From positions 1,798,001-1,862,000 of the forward strand of contig NZ_FYEY01000001.1 of assembly GCF_900187385.1 (NCBI RefSeq): a DNA stretch of 64,000 nt, in the 5' to 3' direction. The notes under the pieces were generated by a model. It worked only from the letters and a program-made list of their open reading frames with translations. It searched no databases and was not told where the DNA came from. This document shows positions 18,116-29,546 of the stretch, one piece after another. The translations under genes and the position numbers were made by a program. Each line of letters starts with the position of its first letter. Within the stretch, counting starts at the first letter, position 1. The DNA comes from Streptomyces sp. 2114.4 (GTDB lineage: Bacteria; Actinomycetota; Actinomycetes; Streptomycetales; Streptomycetaceae).

Positions 18116-19134
18116 ATCCGGCGCGCGGTCCCCGACCCGACCATCTCGGTGATCCGGCGCCCGTCCTCGGCGCCGCACAGCCCCTCGTCGGCCCACTCCC
18201 GTACGAGGCGGCCCATGGCCCGCAGAAAGCACCGGGCGCCGGTCACATACAGCTCGGGCAGCCCGCGGGCGCCCGAGGAGAACAGCAGCTTGCCGAACGG
18301 TGCCCGGCCGAGCGTGTCCCCAGGGCGGGGCCCGGCGTCCGCGTACACATGGGCGTGCACCGCGGCGAGCTCCGCCGCCCACCGGTGGTGCGGCGCCCGC
18401 GGCAGCAGGACGAGAGCCGAGCCGGTGCCGGCCGTGGCGCGCAGGAAGGCCGCCAGCGGCCGCGGATCGGGGCAGTGCAGCTGCACCGGGAGGCCGGTCG
18501 CCACCGCGCTCCACAGCAGATGCCGTACGAGCACGGGCTCCCCCAGCCGCTCCCCCGGACGGCGCCCGCGCAGCCAGCGGTCCGCCGCACGCCGTACCTC
18601 TCCCGCTTCGGGCGCGTGCCCGTCGCAGTAAGTGGCGCCGGAGGCGAAGGCGGTGGTGTGCTGGGCCGCTGCGTACAGGGCCTCGGAGGTGTAGCCGAGG
18701 AAGGAGTCGACGCTGCCGGAGGTGTCGGCGACCTGCTCGGCGAGGGGTTCGAGCCGGACGACCTCGTGGGCCCCGGCTTCGGCTGCGGTGGCGAGTTCAC
18801 CGGCCGAGGTCAGGGCGTCGGGGGTGCCGGTCTCCAGCAGGAACGTGCCGATGCCGGAGCCGCGCAGCAGCAGACGGCCGGCCCGGTAGGCGCCGACCTC
18901 GCGCCTGCGGGCCAGGTAGCTGGCGGGCGGGCACTGCGGTTCCAGGCCGAGCAGCGGGGGGCACCAGCGGCGTATCGCAAGGCCCGTGAAGCTGTCGAAG
19001 TAGCTGGTGCCCGCGGGGGCCGGGCCGTGGGCACCGACCGCGGCGGCGAGGTGCGTCTCGAAGGAGCCGAGTCCGAGCTCACCGTGCACCGCGCCATGGC
19101 TGTGCTGATCGATGAGCGGCACGAGGCCGTCCAT
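18088..19134 (-). CDS. Amidohydrolase family protein
   Basis: Predicted TIM-barrel metal hydrolase of 348 residues. The N-terminal metal motif is present as DQHSHG, followed by GLPVQLHCPDPRPL with the next His and GKLLFSSGARGLPELY with the end-of-barrel Ser/Asp region, as in amidohydrolase-2 (decarboxylase/hydrolase) proteins. Substrate is unknown. ATG 19134 has a strong GGAGGAG site. Homologues sit next to ctaA in Streptomyces, but no link to heme synthesis is established. The 3' end overlaps ctaA in the convergent direction by 28 bases. Confidence 0.82.
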   Translation of the reverse strand: MDGLVPLIDQHSHGAVHGELGLGSFETHLAAAVGAHGPAPAGTSYFDSFTGLAIRRWCPPLLGLEPQCPPASYLARRREVGAYRAGRLLLRGSGIGTFLLETGTPDALTSAGELATAAEAGAHEVVRLEPLAEQVADTSGSVDSFLGYTSEALYAAAQHTTAFASGATYCDGHAPEAGEVRRAADRWLRGRRPGERLGEPVLVRHLLWSAVATGLPVQLHCPDPRPLAAFLRATAGTGSALVLLPRAPHHRWAAELAAVHAHVYADAGPRPGDTLGRAPFGKLLFSSGARGLPELYVTGARCFLRAMGRLVREWADEGLCGAEDGRRITEMVGSGTARRIYRLSAEAG

Positions 19135-19271
19135 CCGCTCCTCCTCGCCGTAGGCCCGCCGGGCGCGGCCGGAGCGCCACACCTGGTGGGCTTAACGGGC
19201 GAGGAGGTGGTGAGGTAGCGGGCTCCGCTTCCGGCGTGCGCTCCGGCGCACGGCGCGCGGGTTCCGGGCCG

Positions 19272-19655
19272 TCAGCCGTTGGACGGGCCGCCCACCTGGA
19301 TGCCCGCCATCCGGGACCACTCGTAGCGGCCGGTACGGACCTTGGCGGCAAGGTCGCCGTCGAAGTCGTCCTGGAGCGTGAGGCCGGCCTTGGCGGCGGC
19401 GTCCTTGGCGGAGCCGAAGGTGTCCGCGACGAGGTTGCCCCACTCGCCGTCGGCCCCGACGAGCGCGATCCGGGTGCGGCCCCGGCCGATGTGCGCGAGC
19501 TGGCCCTCGGCGCTGCCGCCGTGCGTGGCGGCGAAGGCGCGGATCTGCTTGGCGAGCCGGTCCGCGTGCTTGCCGGCCCTCTTGTCGGTGCGTGCCGCGG
19601 CCTTCACGTCGGCCGCCGTCTCCGTCTGCTCGTCCGCCTGCTGGGTGTCTGCCAT
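19272..19655 (-). CDS. Conserved hypothetical protein (127 aa)
   Basis: Small soluble protein with no recognised domain. The first 50 residues are charged and probably helical (Lys, Arg, Asp, Ala-rich). The rest is more conserved-looking: GQLAHIGRGRTRIALVGADGEWGNLVA, then a Trp/Tyr/Arg-containing end (GRYEWSRMAGIQVGG). It lies 20 bases downstream of ctaB's stop on the same strand, so co-transcription is likely. I recall similar unnamed proteins beside ctaB in Streptomyces. No function is offered. Confidence 0.75.
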   Translation of the reverse strand: MADTQQADEQTETAADVKAAARTDKRAGKHADRLAKQIRAFAATHGGSAEGQLAHIGRGRTRIALVGADGEWGNLVADTFGSAKDAAAKAGLTLQDDFDGDLAAKVRTGRYEWSRMAGIQVGGPSNG

Positions 19656-19678
19656 ACCGACATGCTACCCATCGGTAA

Positions 19679-20629
19679 TCAACGAAGGAAGGGATCCACG
19701 GCGACGGCGACGAACAGCAGCGACACATAGGTGATGGACCAGTGGAACAGCCGCATCTCCTTGAGCTTGGCGCCCGTGATCCCGGCCTTGGCGCGGGACT
19801 GCAGACCGTGCGCCTCCTTGAGCCAGAAGGCGCCGCAGACGACCGCGACGGCGGTGTAGAACCAGCCCGTGTAGCCCAGCGGCTGCAGCAGCAGCGAGAC
19901 GGCCACCATCACCCAGCTGTAGGCGACGATCTGGCGCGCGACGACCTTGTTGCCCGCGACGGCCGGCAGCATCGGCACCCCGGCGCGCTCGTAGTCGTCC
20001 TTGACCTTCATCGACAGCGGCCAGTAATGCGGCGGCGTCCAGAAGAAAATGACGAGGAAGAGGATGAACGAGGCCCAGGAGACGGAGTTCGTCACCGACG
20101 ACCAGCCGATGAAGACCGGCATACAGCCCGCGATGCCGCCCCAGACGATGTTCTGGGAGGTACGCCGCTTGAGGATCATCGTGTAGACGACGACATAGAA
20201 AAGCAGCGCACCGAGCGACAGCATCGCCGACAGCGGGTTGACGAGGAACCAGAACAGGGCCGTGGAGCCCACCGCGAGCGCGGTCGCGAAGACCAGGCAT
20301 TCGCGGGGGCTCACCATGCCGGTGACCAGGGGACGCTGGGACGTACGGTCCATCAGCGCGTCGATGTCGCGGTCGAGGTACATGTTGAACGCGGCGGCGC
20401 CGCCGGCGGAGAGGTAACCGCCGATGCAGGTCACCAGCACCAGCATCAGATCCGGCACGCCCTTGGCCGCCAGGAACATCACCGGCACCGTGGTCATCAG
20501 CAGCAGCTCGATGACCCGCGGCTTGGTCAGCGCCACGAACGCCTTGACGCGGGCCCCGAGCGGCCGGTCGCCAGGACTCCCGGGGACCGGAGAAAGCGCC
20601 CCCACAGGACGGGATTCGACGGCCGTCAC
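19679..20629 (-). CDS. ctaB: Heme O synthase (protoheme IX farnesyltransferase)
   Basis: Polyprenyltransferase of the UbiA family, about 316 residues and nine membrane helices; it adds the hydroxyethylfarnesyl tail to heme B. The two Asp-rich substrate motifs are [15 protein letters not shown] and [30 protein letters not shown] opens the first helix. Start choice: GTG 20629 has AGGGG six bases upstream. GTG 20635 and ATG 20650 are alternatives, but the ATG would put a TTA codon at position 2. It supplies the substrate of CtaA and is divergent from tkt. Confidence 0.92.
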   Translation of the reverse strand: MTAVESRPVGALSPVPGSPGDRPLGARVKAFVALTKPRVIELLLMTTVPVMFLAAKGVPDLMLVLVTCIGGYLSAGGAAAFNMYLDRDIDALMDRTSQRPLVTGMVSPRECLVFATALAVGSTALFWFLVNPLSAMLSLGALLFYVVVYTMILKRRTSQNIVWGGIAGCMPVFIGWSSVTNSVSWASFILFLVIFFWTPPHYWPLSMKVKDDYERAGVPMLPAVAGNKVVARQIVAYSWVMVAVSLLLQPLGYTGWFYTAVAVVCGAFWLKEAHGLQSRAKAGITGAKLKEMRLFHWSITYVSLLFVAVAVDPFLR

Positions 20630-21081
20630 GCACACCCCTGGAAGTAACATCAGCGGCCTCTGCCGCGGAAGAGATAAGGCCTGCAAGCCCGTCCGGCCGT
20701 GAATACCCGGTGAAGGGCTTGCGCGTACCACGCCACTTTAGACGTTGGCCATATGGCGATCTTCGCGGGGGTGGGGTCGTGTTGGGCGTCGGGGCACGGG
20801 CGGCGACGGTATCCACGGGCCGGTGGCCGCCCGGCGTTCGGGAGGCGAACGCGACCGCCGCCCGGCAGTCTGGTCCTAAGGCCTCGCCTCGGGGCCGGGA
20901 ATGCCCCCGGTGGTGAGGTGGTTGCCCAAAGCGACAGCCGTGACGCCCACGTACCGACTGAGCGCCGAAAACACCGACTGAGCGTCGAAAAGACGCACGC
21001 ACTTGCGGGGGTAGGCTCGACACCGCCTGGCGGACATACCGTCCGCGGCATTCGACATGTGGAGAGGAGCCCTGACTCAGG
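20630..21081. other. Divergent ctaB/tkt intergenic region
   Basis: 452 bases with no credible gene. It must hold promoters for ctaB (minus) and the tkt operon (plus). A TAGGCT hexamer at 21012-21017 is a candidate -10 for tkt, without a good -35. Forty bases upstream of it lies a 20-bp tandem repeat (20953-20992). GGAGAGGAG at about 21061-21069 is a possible, rather distant ribosome binding site for tkt. Confidence 0.55.
20953..20992 (+). repeat. 20-bp tandem repeat upstream of tkt
   Basis: Two adjacent copies, ACCGACTGAGCGCCGAAAAC (20953-20972) and ACCGACTGAGCGTCGAAAAG (20973-20992), identical at 18 of 20 positions. The 20-bp period is close to two helical turns, as for a regulator binding side by side. 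It ends 19 bases before the candidate -10 TAGGCT, so it would span the -35 region of the tkt operon. Confidence 0.8.
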
Positions 21082-23184
<2,103 letters not shown>

Positions 23185-23221
23185 CGACGCCCGTACACGA
23201 CAAGTAGGAGATGCAGAACCC

Positions 23222-24340
23222 ATGACAGACGCACTCAAGCGCCTCTCCGACGAAGGCGTCGCGATCTGGCTGGACGACCTGTCGCGCAAGCGCATCACGT
23301 CCGGCAACCTCGCCGAGCTGATCGACCAGCAGCATGTCGTCGGTGTCACGACGAACCCGTCGATCTTCCAGAAGGCGATCTCCTCGGGCGACGGCTACGA
23401 GCAGCAGCTCGCCGACCTCGCCGCCCGCAAGGTCACCGTCGAGGAAGCCATCCGCATGATCACGACGGCGGACGTCCGCGACGCCGCCGACATCCTGCGC
23501 CCGGTCTTCGACGCCACCGGCGGCCAAGACGGCCGGGTCTCCATCGAGGTGGACCCGCGCCTGGCACACCACACCGTCCCGACCATCGCCGAGGCCAAGC
23601 AGCTGGCCTGGCTGGTGGACCGCCCCAACACGCTGATCAAGATCCCGGCCACCAAGGCGGGCCTCCCGGCGATCACCGAGGTCATCGGCCTGGGCATCAG
23701 CGTCAATGTCACGCTCATCTTCTCGCTGGAGCGCTACCGCGAGGTCATGGACGCCTACCTGGCGGGCCTGGAGAAGGCCAAGGCCGCAGGCCTGGACCTG
23801 TCCCTGATCCGCTCGGTCGCGTCGTTCTTCGTGTCCCGGGTGGACACCGAGATCGACAAGCGCCTGGAGAAGCTGGGCACGGACGAGGCCAAGGCCCTCA
23901 AGGGCAAGGCCGCGCTGGCCAACGCCCGGCTGGCCTACCAGGCGTACGAGGAGGTCTTCTCCTCGGAGCGCTGGGCCGCCCTCGACAAGGCCGGCGCCAA
24001 CAAGCAGCGTCCGCTGTGGGCCTCGACCGGCGTCAAGGACCCCGCGTTCAAGGACACCCTGTACGTCGAGGACCTGGTCGCCCCGGGCACGGTCAACACC
24101 ATGCCGGAGGCCACCCTGGAGGCCACCGCCGACCACGGCCGGATCACCGGTGACACCGTGCGCGCCGGCTACGACGCCGCCAAGGCCGACCTGGCGGCGA
24201 CCGAAGCGCTCGGGATCTCGTACGACGAGGTCGTACAGGTCCTGGAGGACGAGGGCGTGGAGAAGTTCGAGGCGTCCTGGAACGACCTGCTCAAGTCCAC
24301 GGAGGCGGAGCTCAAGCGCCTCGCTCCCTCGGAGGGCTGA
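23222..24340 (+). CDS. tal: Transaldolase
   Basis: Non-oxidative pentose phosphate enzyme of 372 residues (actinobacterial/cyanobacterial long type). It transfers dihydroxyacetone units through a Schiff base. The catalytic Lys is K140 in [14 protein letters not shown]. Asp and Asn of the active site are in [10 protein letters not shown] and [12 protein letters not shown]. The start ATG 23222 follows a TAGGAG site. It lies 37 bases after tkt and 6 bases before zwf. Confidence 0.96.
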   Translation: MTDALKRLSDEGVAIWLDDLSRKRITSGNLAELIDQQHVVGVTTNPSIFQKAISSGDGYEQQLADLAARKVTVEEAIRMITTADVRDAADILRPVFDATGGQDGRVSIEVDPRLAHHTVPTIAEAKQLAWLVDRPNTLIKIPATKAGLPAITEVIGLGISVNVTLIFSLERYREVMDAYLAGLEKAKAAGLDLSLIRSVASFFVSRVDTEIDKRLEKLGTDEAKALKGKAALANARLAYQAYEEVFSSERWAALDKAGANKQRPLWASTGVKDPAFKDTLYVEDLVAPGTVNTMPEATLEATADHGRITGDTVRAGYDAAKADLAATEALGISYDEVVQVLEDEGVEKFEASWNDLLKSTEAELKRLAPSEG

Positions 24341-24346
24341 TCTCCC

Positions 24347-25879
24347 TTGTCTGATGCACACGGAGCCAACCCGCTTCGTGACGCCCTGGACCGACGGCTC
24401 CCGCGTATCGCGGGGCCGTCGGGCCTGGTGATCTTTGGCGTCACGGGCGATTTGTCCCGTAAAAAGCTGATGCCCGCCGTCTACGACCTGGCCAACCGCG
24501 GTCTGCTGCCGCCGGGTTTCTCGCTCGTCGGGTTCGCCCGCCGCGAGTGGGAACACGAGGACTTCGCGCAGGAGGTGTACGCGGCGGTCAAGGAGCACTC
24601 GCGTACGCCGTTCCGCGAGGAGGTCTGGCAGCAGCTGGTCCAGGGCTGCCGCTTCGTCCAGGGCAACTTCGACGACGACGAGGCCTTCGAGACGCTGAAG
24701 GAGACGATAAGCGAACTCGACAAGGCCCAGGGCACCGGCGGCAACTTCGCCTTCTACCTGTCCGTACCGCCGAAGTTCTTCCCCCAGGTCGTCCAGCAGC
24801 TGAAGAAGCACGGGCTGGCCGACCAGAAGGAGGACTCCTGGCGGCGCGCGGTCATCGAGAAGCCCTTCGGTCACGACCTGAAGAGCGCCCAGGAGCTCAA
24901 CCGGATCGTCCACGAGGTCTTCCCGCCCCACGAGGTCTTCCGGATCGACCACTACCTGGGCAAGGAGACGGTCCAGAACATCCTGGCGCTGCGGTTCGCC
25001 AACACGATGTTCGAGCCGCTGTGGAACCGCAGCTATGTCGACCACGTCCAGATCACGATGGCCGAGGACATCGGCATCGGCGGCCGGGCCGGCTACTACG
25101 ACGGCATCGGCGCCGCCCGTGACGTCATCCAGAACCACCTCCTCCAGCTGCTCGCGCTGACCACCATGGAGGAGCCCGCCTCCTTCGAGGCGGATGCGCT
25201 GGTCGCGGAGAAGACCAAGGTGCTGGGCGCGGTCCGGCTGCCCAAGGACCTCGGCAAGGAGACGGTCCGCGCGCAGTACGCGGAGGGCTGGCAGGGCGGC
25301 GAGAAGGCCGTCGGCTACCTCCAGGAAGACGGCATCGACCCCAAGTCGAAGACCGACACCTATGCCGCGATCAAGCTGTCGATCGACAACCGCCGCTGGG
25401 CGGGCGTCCCCTTCTACCTGCGCACCGGCAAGCGCCTCGGCCGCCGCGTCACCGAGATCGCGGTGGTCTTCCAGCGTGCGCCCCACTCCCCCTTCGACCG
25501 CACCGCCACCGAGGAACTGGGGCAGAACGCCCTGGTCATCCGGGTGCAGCCGGACGAGGGCGTGACCGTCAGGTTCGGCTCCAAGGTCCCGGGCACCTCG
25601 ATGGAGGTACGGGACGTGTCGATGGACTTCGCCTACGGCGAGTCCTTCACGGAGTCCAGCCCCGAGGCCTACGAGCGGCTGATCCTCGATGTGCTGCTCG
25701 GCGACGCCAACCTCTTCCCGCGTGTGGAGGAGGTGGAGCAGTCCTGGCGGATCCTCGACCCGATCGAGACGTACTGGGAGAAGCACGGCAGGCCCGCGCA
25801 GTACCCGGCGGGCAGCTGGGGCCCCGCCGAGGCGGACGAAATGCTCGCACGAGACGGACGGAGCTGGCGTCGGCCATGA
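24347..25879 (+). CDS. zwf: Glucose-6-phosphate 1-dehydrogenase
   Basis: First enzyme of the oxidative pentose phosphate pathway, 510 residues. It oxidises glucose-6-phosphate with NADP. The nucleotide motif is IFGVTGDLSRKKL and the active site is RIDHYLGKETVQN with catalytic His and Lys. EKPFGHDLKSA is the conserved substrate loop. It starts with TTG at 24347, which fits the family N-terminus (SDAHGANPLRD). The stop overlaps opcA in ATGA, and OpcA is the known assembly/activation partner. Confidence 0.97.
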   Translation: MSDAHGANPLRDALDRRLPRIAGPSGLVIFGVTGDLSRKKLMPAVYDLANRGLLPPGFSLVGFARREWEHEDFAQEVYAAVKEHSRTPFREEVWQQLVQGCRFVQGNFDDDEAFETLKETISELDKAQGTGGNFAFYLSVPPKFFPQVVQQLKKHGLADQKEDSWRRAVIEKPFGHDLKSAQELNRIVHEVFPPHEVFRIDHYLGKETVQNILALRFANTMFEPLWNRSYVDHVQITMAEDIGIGGRAGYYDGIGAARDVIQNHLLQLLALTTMEEPASFEADALVAEKTKVLGAVRLPKDLGKETVRAQYAEGWQGGEKAVGYLQEDGIDPKSKTDTYAAIKLSIDNRRWAGVPFYLRTGKRLGRRVTEIAVVFQRAPHSPFDRTATEELGQNALVIRVQPDEGVTVRFGSKVPGTSMEVRDVSMDFAYGESFTESSPEAYERLILDVLLGDANLFPRVEEVEQSWRILDPIETYWEKHGRPAQYPAGSWGPAEADEMLARDGRSWRRP

Positions 25880-26916
25880 AGATCGATTTGACGGAAACCA
25901 CGTCCAGCAAGATCAACAAGGCGCTGGTCGAGGGACGCCGCGCGATCGGCACCCCGGCCATAGGCATGGTGCTCACCCTCGTCATCGTCACCGACGAGGA
26001 GAACGCCTACGACGCCCTGAAGGCGGCCAACGACGCGTCCCGTGAGCACCCCTCGCGCACCCTCGTCGTCATCAAGCGGGTCAGCCGGTCGCCGCGCGAC
26101 CGCGCCAAGGCCCGCCTCGACGCCGAGGTCCGGCTCGGCACGGACGCCGGCACCGGCGAGACGGTCATACTCCGCCTCTACGGCGATGTGATCGACCACG
26201 CCCAGTCGGTGGTGCTCCCGCTGCTGCTGCCGGACGCACCGGTCGTGGTCTGGTGGGCGGTGAACGCCCCGCTGGACCCGGCCAAGGACCCGCTCGGCGC
26301 GCTGGCCCAGCGCCGGGTGACCGATGCCTACGCCGCCGAGCAGCCCATCGAGGAGCTGGCGGCGCGCGCTGACACCTACACCCCGGGTGACACCGATCTG
26401 GCCTGGGCCCGCATCACGCCCTGGCGCTCGATGCTGGCGGCGGCGCTCGACCAGGCCCCCTGCACGGTGACCTCGGCCGAGGTCACCGGCGAGGAGTTCA
26501 ACCCCAGCTGCGAGCTGCTCGCCATGTGGCTGGCCGACCGGCTGCAGGTCCCGGTCACCCGCAAGGTGTCCGACGGCCCGGGGCTGACGGCCGCACGGAT
26601 GGAGTCCAGCACCGGTGCGATCGTGCTGGACCGCCCGGACGGTTCGCTGGCCACGCTCTCGATACACGGCCAGCCCGACCGCGCGGTGGCGCTCAAGCGG
26701 CGGGACACCGCCGAGCTGCTGGCCGAGGAACTGCGCCGGCTCGACCCGGACGAGATCTACGCCGGTGCCCTGAAGTACGGCGTGGACCGGCTGGGTGACA
26801 CCGCCGGCGGGCAGCCGGCGGCCGGCGAACCGGCGGCCGGCGAGCCGGAGGCAGGTAAGGATGCCCCGGCCAAGCCCACGGCGAAGAAGGCAGCCAAGAA
26901 GGCAGCCGCCAAGTGA
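25876..26916 (+). CDS. opcA: Glucose-6-phosphate dehydrogenase assembly protein OpcA
   Basis: Partner protein needed for full activity of actinobacterial and cyanobacterial Zwf, 346 residues. Family motifs are RTLVVIKRVSRSPRDRAKARLDAE, VVWWAVNAPLDPAKDPLGALAQRR and AWARITPWRSMLAAALDQ. The last 40 residues are a Gly/Ala/Pro then Lys/Ala-rich tail (KAAKKAAAK), probably disordered and not part of the core fold. It is coupled on both sides: ATGA with zwf and GTGA with pgl. Confidence 0.95.
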   Translation: MKIDLTETTSSKINKALVEGRRAIGTPAIGMVLTLVIVTDEENAYDALKAANDASREHPSRTLVVIKRVSRSPRDRAKARLDAEVRLGTDAGTGETVILRLYGDVIDHAQSVVLPLLLPDAPVVVWWAVNAPLDPAKDPLGALAQRRVTDAYAAEQPIEELAARADTYTPGDTDLAWARITPWRSMLAAALDQAPCTVTSAEVTGEEFNPSCELLAMWLADRLQVPVTRKVSDGPGLTAARMESSTGAIVLDRPDGSLATLSIHGQPDRAVALKRRDTAELLAEELRRLDPDEIYAGALKYGVDRLGDTAGGQPAAGEPAAGEPEAGKDAPAKPTAKKAAKKAAAK

Positions 26917-27695
26917 GCGCTCCACAGGTCGTCGTCCACCGCGACAAGGAGCTGATGGCCAAGGCCGCGGCGGCCCGGCTGATCACGAAGATCGTGGATG
27001 CCCAGGCCGCCCGCGGCTTCGCCTCCGTGGTCCTGACCGGCGGGCGCAACGGCAACGGGCTGCTCGCGGCCCTCGCCGAGGCGCCCGCCCGCGACGCCGT
27101 GGACTGGTCCCGGCTCGACCTGTGGTGGGGCGACGAGCGGTTCCTGCCGGACGGCGATCCGGAGCGCAACTACACCCAGGCCCGGCAGGTGCTGCTGGAC
27201 AGCGTCCCGCTGGACCCGGCACGGGTGCACCCCATGCCCCCGTCGGACGGCCCGTACGGCAAGGACGCCGACGCCGCCGCCGAGGCGTATGCGGCCGAAC
27301 TGGCCGCCGTGGCAGGGCCCGAGGACCACGGACCGGTGCCCTCCTTCGACGTCCTGCTGCTGGGCGTCGGCCCGGACACCCATGTGGCCTCGCTCTTCCC
27401 CGAGCTGCCTGCCGTCTACGAGCAGGAGCGGACGGTGGTGGGGGTGCACGGCGCCCCCAAGCCGCCGCCCACCCGCACCTCGCTGACCCTGCCCGCGATC
27501 CGCGCGGCACGGGAGGTCTGGCTGCTGGCGGCCGGTGAGGACAAGGCCAACGCCGCGGCCATCGCCCTCTCCGGCGCCGGGGAGGTCCAGGCTCCGGCGG
27601 CCGGCGCACGGGGCCGCAGCCGGACCCTGTGGCTGCTGGACGGGGCGGCGGCGGCGCAACTGCCGCGCGGCCTCTACCCGCCGGCGTCGGCCTGA
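26913..27695 (+). CDS. pgl: 6-phosphogluconolactonase
   Basis: Hydrolyses 6-phosphogluconolactone after Zwf, 260 residues, NagB/DevB fold. Recognisable parts are SVVLTGGRNGNGLLAAL (phosphate loop), LWWGDERFLPDGDPERNY with the conserved Asp/Glu/Arg set, and LLGVGPDTHVASLFP with the catalytic-region His. The usual GxGxDGH motif here reads GVGPDTH, a small departure. Last gene of the operon, followed by the hairpin at 27721-27756. Confidence 0.94.
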   Translation: MSAPQVVVHRDKELMAKAAAARLITKIVDAQAARGFASVVLTGGRNGNGLLAALAEAPARDAVDWSRLDLWWGDERFLPDGDPERNYTQARQVLLDSVPLDPARVHPMPPSDGPYGKDADAAAEAYAAELAAVAGPEDHGPVPSFDVLLLGVGPDTHVASLFPELPAVYEQERTVVGVHGAPKPPPTRTSLTLPAIRAAREVWLLAAGEDKANAAAIALSGAGEVQAPAAGARGRSRTLWLLDGAAAAQLPRGLYPPASA

Positions 27696-27720
27696 ACGCC
27701 GCCGCAGCAGGAGCCCATAC

Positions 27721-27756
27721 CGAAGGCCCCGCGCCCTGAAGGGTGCGGGGCCTTCG
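27721..27756 (+). terminator. Terminator of the tkt-pgl operon
   Basis: Stem of 16 pairs, CGAAGGCCCCGCGCCC (27721-27736) and GGGTGCGGGGCCTTCG (27741-27756), with one G-U pair and loop TGAA. It lies 26 bases after the pgl stop, between the convergent genes pgl and pgi, and may serve both. Confidence 0.88.
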
Positions 27757-27836
27757 GCGTTGCCGTGGTCACCGGGCGGCGCTGCCGGTGGTCCCGGCCG
27801 TGTCGGTGATCCCGACACCCCCGGTGCCCCCGGCGA

Positions 27837-29498
27837 TCAACGCCCGCGCAGCTCCCGGTACTTGGCGACCAGGCCGGCCGTGGAGGCGTCGAGGCCCGGC
27901 ACCTCCGCGCCGTCCGTCAGGGCCGGTTCGACGCGCTTGGCCAGGACCTTGCCCAGCTCCACGCCCCACTGGTCGAAGGAGTCGATGTTCCAGACCGCAC
28001 CCTGGACGAACACCTTGTGCTCGTAGAGCGCGATCAACTGGCCCAGCACGGACGGGCTGAGTTCACCGGCCAGGACGGTGGTGGTGGGGCGGTTGCCCGG
28101 GAAGGTCTTGTGCGGCACCAGTTCCTCGGCCACGCCCTCGGCTCGCACCTCCTCGGGCGTCTTGCCGAAGGCCAGCGCCTGGCCCTGGGCGAACAGGTTG
28201 GCCATCAGCAGGTCATGCTGGGCGACCAGGCCCGGCTGCAGGTCGTCGACCGGCCGGGCGAAGCCGATGAAGTCGGCCGGGATCATCTTCGTGCCCTGAT
28301 GGAGCAGCTGGTAGTAGGCGTGCTGGCCGTTCGTGCCGGGCGTGCCCCAGACGACGGGGCCGGTCTGCCAGCCGACCCGGTGGCCCTCGCGGTCCACGGA
28401 CTTGCCGTTGGACTCCATGTCCAGCTGCTGCAGATAGGCGGTGAACTTGGAGAGGTAGTGGCTGTAGGGCAGCACGGCATGCGACTGGGCGTCCCAGAAG
28501 TTGCCGTACCAGATGCCGAGCAGACCCAGCAGCAGCGGGGCGTTCTCCTCCGGCGGGGCGCTGCGGAAGTGCTCGTCGACGAGGTGGAAGCCGGCCAGCA
28601 TCTCGCGGAAGCGCTCCGGGCCGATCGCGACCATCAGCGACAGGCCGATGGCGGAGTCGTAGGAGTAGCGGCCGCCGACCCAGTCCCAGAACTCGAACAT
28701 GTTGTCCGTGTCGATACCGAACTCCGCGACCTTCCCTGCGTTGGTCGACACCGCCACGAAGTGCTTGGCGACGGCCTCCTGGCCGGCTCCCAGACCGGTC
28801 AGCAGCCAGTCGCGCGCGGAGGTGGCGTTGGTGATGGTCTCGATGGTGGTGAAGGTCTTCGAGGCGACGATGAACAGCGTCTCGGCCGGGTCCAGGTCGC
28901 GGACCGCCTCGTGCAGATCGGCGCCGTCCACATTGGAGACGAAGCGGAACTGCATGTCCCGGTGGGTGAAGGCGCGCAGCGCCTCGTACGCCATCGCCGG
29001 GCCCAGGTCCGAGCCGCCGATACCGATGTTGACGACGGTCTTGATCCTCTTGCCGGTGTGACCCTTCCAGTCGCCGGAGCGGATCCGGTCGGCGAAGGTC
29101 CCCATCCGCGTCAGGACGTGGTGCACCCCGGGGACGACGTTCTCGCCGTCGCTCTTGATGGCCTCGGAGGCGGGGGCACGCAGTGCGACGTGCAGCACGG
29201 AACGCCGCTCGGTGATGTTGATCTTCTCCCCGCGGAACATCGCGTCCCGCAGCTCGGCCACCCCGCGCACCGCGGCCAGGTCGCGCAGCAGCCCCAGCGT
29301 CTCGTCGGTGACCAGATGCTTGGAGTAGTCCAGGTGCAGATCGCCGACCTGGAGGGTGTAGCGCTCGGCGCGCCCCGGGTCCCGCTCGAACAGCTCGCGC
29401 AGCTGCACCTGCGCCAGCTGCTCCCGGTGCTTGCTCAGCGCCGTCCACTCAGGCAACTGATCGAGCCTGCTGCGGCCTTCTGCGTTCATCTCGGACAT
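27837..29498 (-). CDS. pgi: Glucose-6-phosphate isomerase
   Basis: Interconverts glucose-6-phosphate and fructose-6-phosphate, 553 residues, the long eukaryote-like form usual in Streptomyces. Motifs: [30 protein letters not shown], the PGI signature with the catalytic Glu near [13 protein letters not shown], and [20 protein letters not shown] with active-site His. The C-terminal Lys lies in [14 protein letters not shown]. It is a single gene convergent with the pentose phosphate operon. The start is ATG 29498; ATG 29489 is three codons in. Confidence 0.96.
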   Translation of the reverse strand: MSEMNAEGRSRLDQLPEWTALSKHREQLAQVQLRELFERDPGRAERYTLQVGDLHLDYSKHLVTDETLGLLRDLAAVRGVAELRDAMFRGEKINITERRSVLHVALRAPASEAIKSDGENVVPGVHHVLTRMGTFADRIRSGDWKGHTGKRIKTVVNIGIGGSDLGPAMAYEALRAFTHRDMQFRFVSNVDGADLHEAVRDLDPAETLFIVASKTFTTIETITNATSARDWLLTGLGAGQEAVAKHFVAVSTNAGKVAEFGIDTDNMFEFWDWVGGRYSYDSAIGLSLMVAIGPERFREMLAGFHLVDEHFRSAPPEENAPLLLGLLGIWYGNFWDAQSHAVLPYSHYLSKFTAYLQQLDMESNGKSVDREGHRVGWQTGPVVWGTPGTNGQHAYYQLLHQGTKMIPADFIGFARPVDDLQPGLVAQHDLLMANLFAQGQALAFGKTPEEVRAEGVAEELVPHKTFPGNRPTTTVLAGELSPSVLGQLIALYEHKVFVQGAVWNIDSFDQWGVELGKVLAKRVEPALTDGAEVPGLDASTAGLVAKYRELRGR

Positions 29499-29546
29499 CA
29501 GCCTTCTTCATCTCGTACCGGCCCCGCCATCTCCCAACCTAATTGA

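Noticed and set aside
20630..20650. ATG 20650 as the start of ctaB
   Set aside because: It would give a TTA second codon and has no good ribosome binding site; GTG 20629 has AGGGG at proper spacing.
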